From: Bondarzewia mesenterica
Lineage: Eukaryota > Basidiomycota > Agaricomycetes > Russulales > Bondarzewiaceae
Assembly: GCA_004802705.1 (NCBI GenBank)
Contig: SGPL01000273.1
Location: 1-43,952 of the forward strand
Reading direction: 5' to 3'
DNA length: 43,952 nt
Below the pieces are notes generated by a model. That model saw only the letters and a program-made list of their open reading frames with translations, had not been told where the DNA came from and did no database searches. Positions within the stretch are counted from its first letter, which is position 1, and each line of letters begins with the position of its first letter. The translations under genes and the position numbers were made by a program. Positions 37,996 through 43,952 of the stretch are shown piece by piece.

Positions 37996-38768
37996 ATGCC
38001 AAATTACACCTTTAATGACCTTGCGTACGCGAAGCTAGTTGTGCACGCGTTCAAGCACCCCCACCAACCTGTAAACGGGGTTCTCTTGGGCTCACAGGAT
38101 GCCCAGGGTTCGGACGTGCGGATAGTAGACGCGATCCCACTATTGCACCATTGGACGAGTTTGAGCCCGATGATGGAAATTGGGCTTGATCTGGTGTGTT
38201 GTACTTGCCACAATAGTCCTAACTATGCTGAGTGCTCTGCTTCGTGAGTGAGGCTAAGGGACACGCGGAAAGTCGGGGTCTGGCACTCGTAGGGTACTAC
38301 CAGGCATCTGACCGCGTGGACGAGAGTACTTTGAGACCCGTGGGTGAGCGAGTTGCAGCGAAAGTCAAGGAAGGATTCGCCGATGCTATTGCGGTCGTGG
38401 TGAGCCCCGTGCACTTAAGATTGACTGTTGAGTCGGCTGACCACAACAAACTCATAGATCGATGGGACAAAATTAAGCGTAGAAAACGACCCAGCCTTGA
38501 TTGTATGCATGCTTCTCATCCATCTGACTCACAGATCTTAACTTCTTGTTTTTGATCGCAGCCGTATCTCCCCACATCTTCTTCATCGACAACTTTCCGC
38601 CCTGCTTCGCCTGCTCTCTTACACGTCGCACCCTCCGCTCCCGCTCTTGGCCTACGCCTCTCGAGAGCACGGGTCCCATTTGGTGATTTTGATGATCACC
38701 TGGAAGACGTCACTGTTGACTGGTTGCGGAATGTGCAAGTCAAAGAGATATTGGATACTTCGAAGTAA
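37996..38768 (+). CDS. EMC8: ER membrane protein complex subunit 8/9
   Basis: EMC8/9 is a cytosolic subunit of the ER membrane complex, which inserts transmembrane segments of new proteins. Exons 37996-38193, 38253-38399, 38458-38502 and 38562-38768 give 198 codons plus stop, near the family's usual 200. Landmarks of its MPN-like fold: YAKLVVHAFKHPHQPVNGVL, LLGSQ, IPLLHHWTSLSPMMEIGLDL, and ALVGYYQASDRVD. Then come VVIDGTKLSVENDPALIPYL across two short introns, and FDDHLEDVTVDWLRN near the C-terminus. The catalytic JAMM metal ligands of active MPN+ enzymes are absent, as expected for this subunit. Reading straight through 38232-38555 gives an attractive but wrong frame; only the splicing above connects the conserved blocks. 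Confidence 0.92.
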
Positions 38769-41700
38769 TAGTCCGGCGACTGAGTTCATATGTGTTGGGG
38801 TCAAGATGAACGTCCTGCATAGGTGAATAAGATCATTATTGCATTCGCTGCATAGTTAATGTTGCCATTTAGAGCATGCCGGCACGATTGTCTCCAACTT
38901 TGCTTCAATCCATCGGCTGGATGATCCGATGGAACATGTACCTTGTATGTATACACGTTGTAAAGCACGAGAGGTGTTTATGTTACGGTCAAATCTTTAT
39001 GATCGCCCCATTTGTACGCGCACATGTGGCTTCTGAAAGCTTCAAGCTCTAGCATATGGCATTCTGTTCTATGCCGAGCGCAATCGTCGTCCTCACCATG
39101 GGGTGTAATGCGGTCTCACACTCCCAATAGTACATTGCTGGCCGCAAGACGCTACTGACAACAGCTGCATTCATCATTTTGCACAACCCCAAACCTTTTC
39201 CCTCGAAAGCTCATTACGGTTCGCGACGGCGTATGTCCCCATTGACCTCAGAAGCATACGGGTGCCGGTTCTGCAGTCTTGACTCTCCTAGGCAGCCTTT
39301 GCTAAGTAGGGATAGTAAACGACCAAGAGCACCCATTGCTAAATTGGCAATACCTGGCACCATACCGAATAGCTCAAGAACCTGAACGCTTCGCTTCGCG
39401 GGCATCACAGACGCAGGTCAGAACTGGTGGCATGGTGAATCCACCAGTCTCTCCCCATAGGAACTGATCCACAATTCAATGTGTCCCTGGGGCAGACATA
39501 AAAATGCCGGAACCGCAATTGAGAGGGAAACTGCAGTATGGTGGCATACCCGATCTACCCGAATAGAAGCGCAGTGCACGTCTGTGGTCATGAACGCTTC
39601 CAGCCGTCGCAACTGGAAGGGAAGCAGCGGGTCTACGTGAGAAGACGCAAGGCCTACATCACTGTTTGCTGAATTCAGCGCGCTGTCTCAGTCGCCGTAA
39701 CAGAAACGGTGAAACGCACCGGGGTGATGACAAGGATTGGTACTTGTGACAAGATGCGACTGGTGAACTAACCTTTATGAAAAGTTTTTTTTTTACAAAG
39801 GGAGGGGGAGGCAACGATCGGTTAGACTTCAATCGCACACATGAAAATGCGTTCGAGCATCTGCTCTGATATGAACTGAGGCATGATGGTGCAGAAGAGA
39901 GCACTACTCGAGATAGGAAATACGGCGACGTCAACCCAGAGCATACGGTTCCTCCCTGGCCCCGTAAGAGCGCGCTTTTACCAATTACGGCATTGCAAGG
40001 GCTCATAGGTCAACAACGCCGCCACCACACAGTGACACAAATACAGACTACTTAGCCATGGAGTACATGACAGCAACGAGAAGCGACGGACTACGAACTG
40101 ACGTACCCAAAATGCGTTGACAAGGCCCTTGAAAATCGGGAAAGACGGGCACAACGCTCATTTCTCGAGAGTACACAATTCCGGATGGGAGATGCTGTAG
40201 ACTGGAGAACACGCACCTTGCGCACGTGTCCCCCCGATGCCTCTAACACATAAAGCGGAGGCGTCTGATGCTGAAGGCGACATACCTGGTTGATAGTAGA
40301 TTTATGCTGACAGGCGGCCGCGACGACCGTGTTTCGGATAGTCAGAAGGGCTATTGTGACGCTCTGGCGTGTCGGATAGAAAGCTCTTCCTTTTTCGAAC
40401 TTGTACAGTATGAGTGTGGTGTGGTGCGAGGTGGTGACGGGGTAAGTCCATCGAGGTATCCGACTCGATGTCCCCAACAATAACGGGACGAAAGCTGCTG
40501 GACGAAAATATCGAAGTGGAAAATGCCATCATTTCTAGGCTAGCCACACCTCGAGGCGGTGCGACGCACCTGCACAGTATCGACGAGAAACTCCGAGTCA
40601 CAATAAACGTGAAGAATATCAAACTTCAGCCACGAGTCCTTCATGAATAGAAATTCGACAACCAGGCGCCGATGCGTCCCACTTGACCAAGCATACCGTG
40701 CGGTCAACAATCATATGCCAAAGAAAAAAAAAANGAATGAACTTAAAAAACCCGCGGAAGTCGTGGAACAGTCCATGCTCGCACGAGGCCAATACCCCCT
40801 CCGACAAAACTGCGATTGCTCCCCAATGCCGCACTTTGGAGCACTGAGTGCTCTTATCGGAGCAAGAACGCACGTGGATTCGAACACTCAAATCCGATGA
40901 ATTGATGAGCATGGCGAAACGAGATTTTATGCAGATCCATAGCACAGCGCGGATTGATATGTACTGAAAATCAAGATGCCAAAAGGAATCATGTTGATCA
41001 GCACTGAACTCTCTTTAGAATAAGATTCAGAAAATAATTTTACCGTGCCAGGAGAGCTCGTACCTCAAATGTGAAAATCATGCCCATCTCGGATACAATA
41101 CCAGCGTCCTCGACGTCATATCCGTCTAGACGAAATCAGAAGATCGGAATTTGGGGGGAAATTAACTGAGTACACACCAAATTCCGATACCGAACGAGCG
41201 AGAAGCAAAAGAAGACACGAGGACTCGGCAGATCTTATCTATCGGCAACATCCAAGATGAACGATAGTTATTGGATGGGCGTCCAGTCCGTCAGTCTGAT
41301 CTGGATTGTTGTGCACACGATGGCTTCTAAAGGCCCAGAAGTGAAGACGAAGCCTCCCTCGGCAATGCGTACGTCCGATGACCCAAACCGGAGAAGCTCG
41401 CGAAGTGAGGACGCAAAACGAGGCACGCTCGGGAATCGGGTTTCGGGTGATGCATGCTGACTTTGTGGAGGTGGGCATAGGAGGGGTACAGACGCGCTGC
41501 GAGCTCGGATTGTCGAGGCCACCGTGTGTGAGCGGACGAAGCTATCGCGCATGGGCTGAGATAGAAGGGATGGAGCAAGTGCGTCGAGGATGTCCTATGA
41601 CGTGTACCCGAACCACAAACACACGTGTGGCAGGGTGAAAGTCAACAATTGGAAGCTATGAGACTGAGGCAAGGTCCAAGCAAGAGGATAATATATCCAG

Positions 41701-43612
41701 GAAGACTGGGAAGACAGCACAAAATTGACACAGATGAGCAATTGTCAACATGGCGAAACGGGGTGTGGCGTAAATACTATAGTCGATTGGATCGTCGCGA
41801 CGTATCCAGATGGCATTTGTATTGACCGTCACGTTCATCCGAATCGACGAAGACGATGCACACATGGGATACGCACCTCGGGGAGCAAGGACGGGAACAA
41901 GCGCCAGCGAAGGGGCACTATGGAACTTGAGTGGACGTTGCGATATGCCTGTTGAATGCGACACAGAGACAGATGACTCGTCAAGCGCACTATCTGGGCG
42001 AGCGAGCTTGGGCGTGGGGAAGATGGCCTTCAGTGCATAGATCAAGAAGAGTTTTTGCCCCCATCACAACCTGACGCATCATCAGTGATATCGAGGTGGA
42101 AAGTCGGAAATAAGAGCAGCATGCATTGAAGCTCAAACGCTCAAGAATCGATATCGCATACTTGCCGCGTACACAGGAGCTTTAGTAAAGTACCTGCTTG
42201 CTCGTCACGTACGAAAGACTCGGTCACCAGTCTACACAGGAGCTAACACATCATTGAAAACGTGCGAGACGAGCGTTCGGCCGTCCGGACTCACCGTTTG
42301 GGCAATCAACGGAGATTGAGTGCAACAGGATTCCGAGGCGGTGCTTCGGGACTGTTTGTTCATTAGCTAAAGATTGTATTTGATGCCGGCATAGGCCTCA
42401 TGTATCTCAAGTTTAAACTCGAAAACAACTTCGAAGAAGGATCCAAACGAGTCAGACAGTATGCTTGCATCCCCGACGTAAGCGCATTGGCTATTTCTGT
42501 GGGGGCGCAAGTAAATTGGATGAACAGACACTCGTATTTTCTGTCAATACCCAGGCCCCCAAAAGGAGAGAGTGGAAAGGCACAATCGCGGGGGTGATTT
42601 CCGTGGTAAATCCGCTGCGGCGTGCACGAGGGATGCAAAAATAGCGCTGCTGGAGCAAGAAGTCGAGGAAGCGGTTTAATCTTGATTTCTGCGGCCGCGA
42701 GGATCGTTATGGTCAGTCTCGAGGAAGCCGGAAACTGCCAGGAGACTGGAGGAAGAGAGGTATCACCCTAACCCTACCCTGGATTTTTAGTCTATCACCT
42801 GTCACGGTTGTCACACGATTTCCTGGTCGACGAGTGACTGGCACTCGTCCCTCTCTGTCCAGATATGAATCTACCCCTCACACTGTCCAGTCTACAGAGC
42901 GCGACGACGCCCAGTTCTCTTCCTACAGGCCCCAAGGAATCTAAAGGTTTGAAGCACTTGACGCGTGTCTCTGATACACGATGCGACTTAGTTCCATGAC
43001 TGCATGGTTTTTCTGACCGCGCGAACAGCGCTCAATAATACCCCGCGACTGGCTCTTCTTGTCACTAGTGATACTTCAAAGAGAGCAGAAAATCAATAAA
43101 GTGCGTGACAGATCTCGTTGATTTGATGTGTTCTAAATCCCAAGGCCTTACGTTGTCCGAGTCCACCAACTCCGTCTCCGTGTTAGTCTCATACCAAGAC
43201 CCCACAAGTGAAGGCGAGAGGGTTTGGTCCGAACCTAGTCTCCGTGTGTATTACTTTGCTGACACCTCCCTTCCTCCGAGTGCCCCGAATCAATGACCCC
43301 CATCGTCCAGAGCGCACACTTTCAGGGTTCTTTTTTAGCTTTCGATATAGGCCCAACCTCGCCGTACGTACTTATGTGTCCTTCAGACTGAGGATCGAAG
43401 GCACTCGCCACTCGGCGTCGCACCTCGACTGTCATTGTCAAATCTATCCTTCCTTCGGAACGCGCCTCAGGCACATTCCCTCTACCTCCCTTCAATGCTC
43501 TTGGCCTGTCACCTTCTCCTACATAAGAGCCCTCCCTCTGCCTGATCTGCCCTCCAACCGAGCTACACTTGTTCATAAAATTTGTTCCTCGCTCTCTCCG
43601 TTCATTCTAACC
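38769..43612. other. 4.8 kb without a recognisable gene
   Basis: Both strands were read. Many frames of 60-130 codons overlap without a consistent splice path or family motif. Minus-strand pieces at 40,100-40,620 and 41,656-42,045 look somewhat gene-like, with scattered hydrophobic stretches. They could be exons of an intron-rich lineage-specific gene, or an old pseudogene. Base composition matches neighbouring gene space, so this is not an AT-rich transposon block. A short CCCTAACCCTACCCTGG at 42766-42783 is too short to be telomeric. Confidence 0.4.
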
Positions 43613-43952
43613 ATGCGTTTACTCCATCTTCTCCCAACGCTCTTCTTGGTCTTCGCCCGTCCCGACGCTGTCGCTGCCCAAGCGCACCAGAATGATCTGC
43701 GCGCCCTCGTCGATGTCTGCGCTTCCATCGACGCCGACCTCGATGTCCCCAATCCATTCGGTGGCAATGCTCTTGTGATCGGCAAGCTTGGTGCGCAATG
43801 TTTCTCTCTCTCCATCCCATGTTGGAAAAAAAAAGTCGAATATCACGACTAATTCGATTGGTTGGTTCGCAGATCTTTGTCTCTGTCTCTCCGCTATCCC
43901 TCAATTCCTCACGGCCAACGTTCTCGCCATCGCTGCTGTCGCCATTGCTGGA
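43613..43952 (+). CDS. Small secreted protein, Agaricomycete family, 3' end outside window
   Basis: Exons 43613-43790 and 43873 to the window end are visible; the gene continues to the right. The N-terminus is a signal peptide (MRLLHLLPTLFLVFARPDAV, cleaved near AVAAQA). The mature part has DLRALVDVCASIDADLDVP and, after the intron, DLCLCLSAIPQFLTANVLAI. I recall this CxCLSAxPxFL pattern from secreted cysteine-rich proteins of mushrooms with EGF-like C-terminal segments, but no function is established. It is not a hydrophobin: the eight-cysteine pattern is not visible in this part, and hydrophobins have paired cysteines in the middle. The start is supported by the signal peptide and the good intron phase. 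Confidence 0.7.

Noticed and set aside
38232..38555. Single-exon 107-codon reading in the EMC8/9 gene
   Set aside because: It reads through two introns; the conserved EMC8/9 blocks connect only when those are spliced out.
42766..42783. Telomere-like CCCTAA repeat
   Set aside because: Only about two imperfect units, far from any sequence end.
43613..43952. Hydrophobin gene at the right end
   Set aside because: Small size and signal peptide suggested it, but the visible mature part lacks the paired-cysteine spacing and matches another secreted family better.

Overview
The window looks like nuclear DNA of a mushroom-forming basidiomycete (Agaricomycetes). Genes are split by many introns of about 45-70 bases with GT-AG ends. 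The mobile elements are types known from this group: KDZ transposase with a CxC2 cysteine cluster, a TET/JBP-type dioxygenase, and a Helitron. Gene assignments come from motifs and remembered family patterns; no search was run.

Bases 1-12,640 are a degraded composite transposon region. It starts with 2.7 copies of a 130-base tandem repeat. Then come a plus-strand pseudogene with a Zn(II)2Cys6-like cluster, a minus-strand pseudogene of a conserved transposon-associated protein, a plus-strand pseudogene of a TET/JBP 2-oxoglutarate oxygenase, and a KDZ/CxC2 transposase pseudogene. All four are broken by stop codons, most readily explained by C-to-T changes. Most of the window's ambiguous bases, and many imperfect GATGCC-like hexamers, lie here.

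Bases 12,637-17,105 are an AT-rich Helitron Rep/helicase pseudogene lacking both ends. It joins the transposase fragment abruptly on the left. On the right it abuts a two-domain ABC ATPase gene that has lost its 5' end.

Bases 17,200-38,770 are ordinary single-copy gene space. The order is: ABC ATPase (+), an acidic/Gly-Arg-rich protein (-), a small membrane protein (-), a 336-base MITE-like element, O-acetylhomoserine sulfhydrylase (+), C-4 methylsterol oxidase ERG25 (-), a doubtful small ORF (+), epoxide hydrolase (-), TMEM19/DUF92 membrane protein (-), short-chain dehydrogenase (+), secreted pepsin-type aspartic protease (-) and ER membrane complex subunit EMC8/9 (+). For seven of these (sulfhydrylase, sterol oxidase, epoxide hydrolase, DUF92, dehydrogenase, protease, EMC8/9) and two unnamed genes, exons were joined by hand into frames that close exactly. 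Two divergent pairs share short promoter regions. Sulphur amino acid synthesis, sterol synthesis and membrane-protein insertion are housekeeping roles; the genes do not form an evident pathway cluster.

Bases 38,770-43,612 hold nothing I could recognise. The window ends inside a gene for a small secreted protein.
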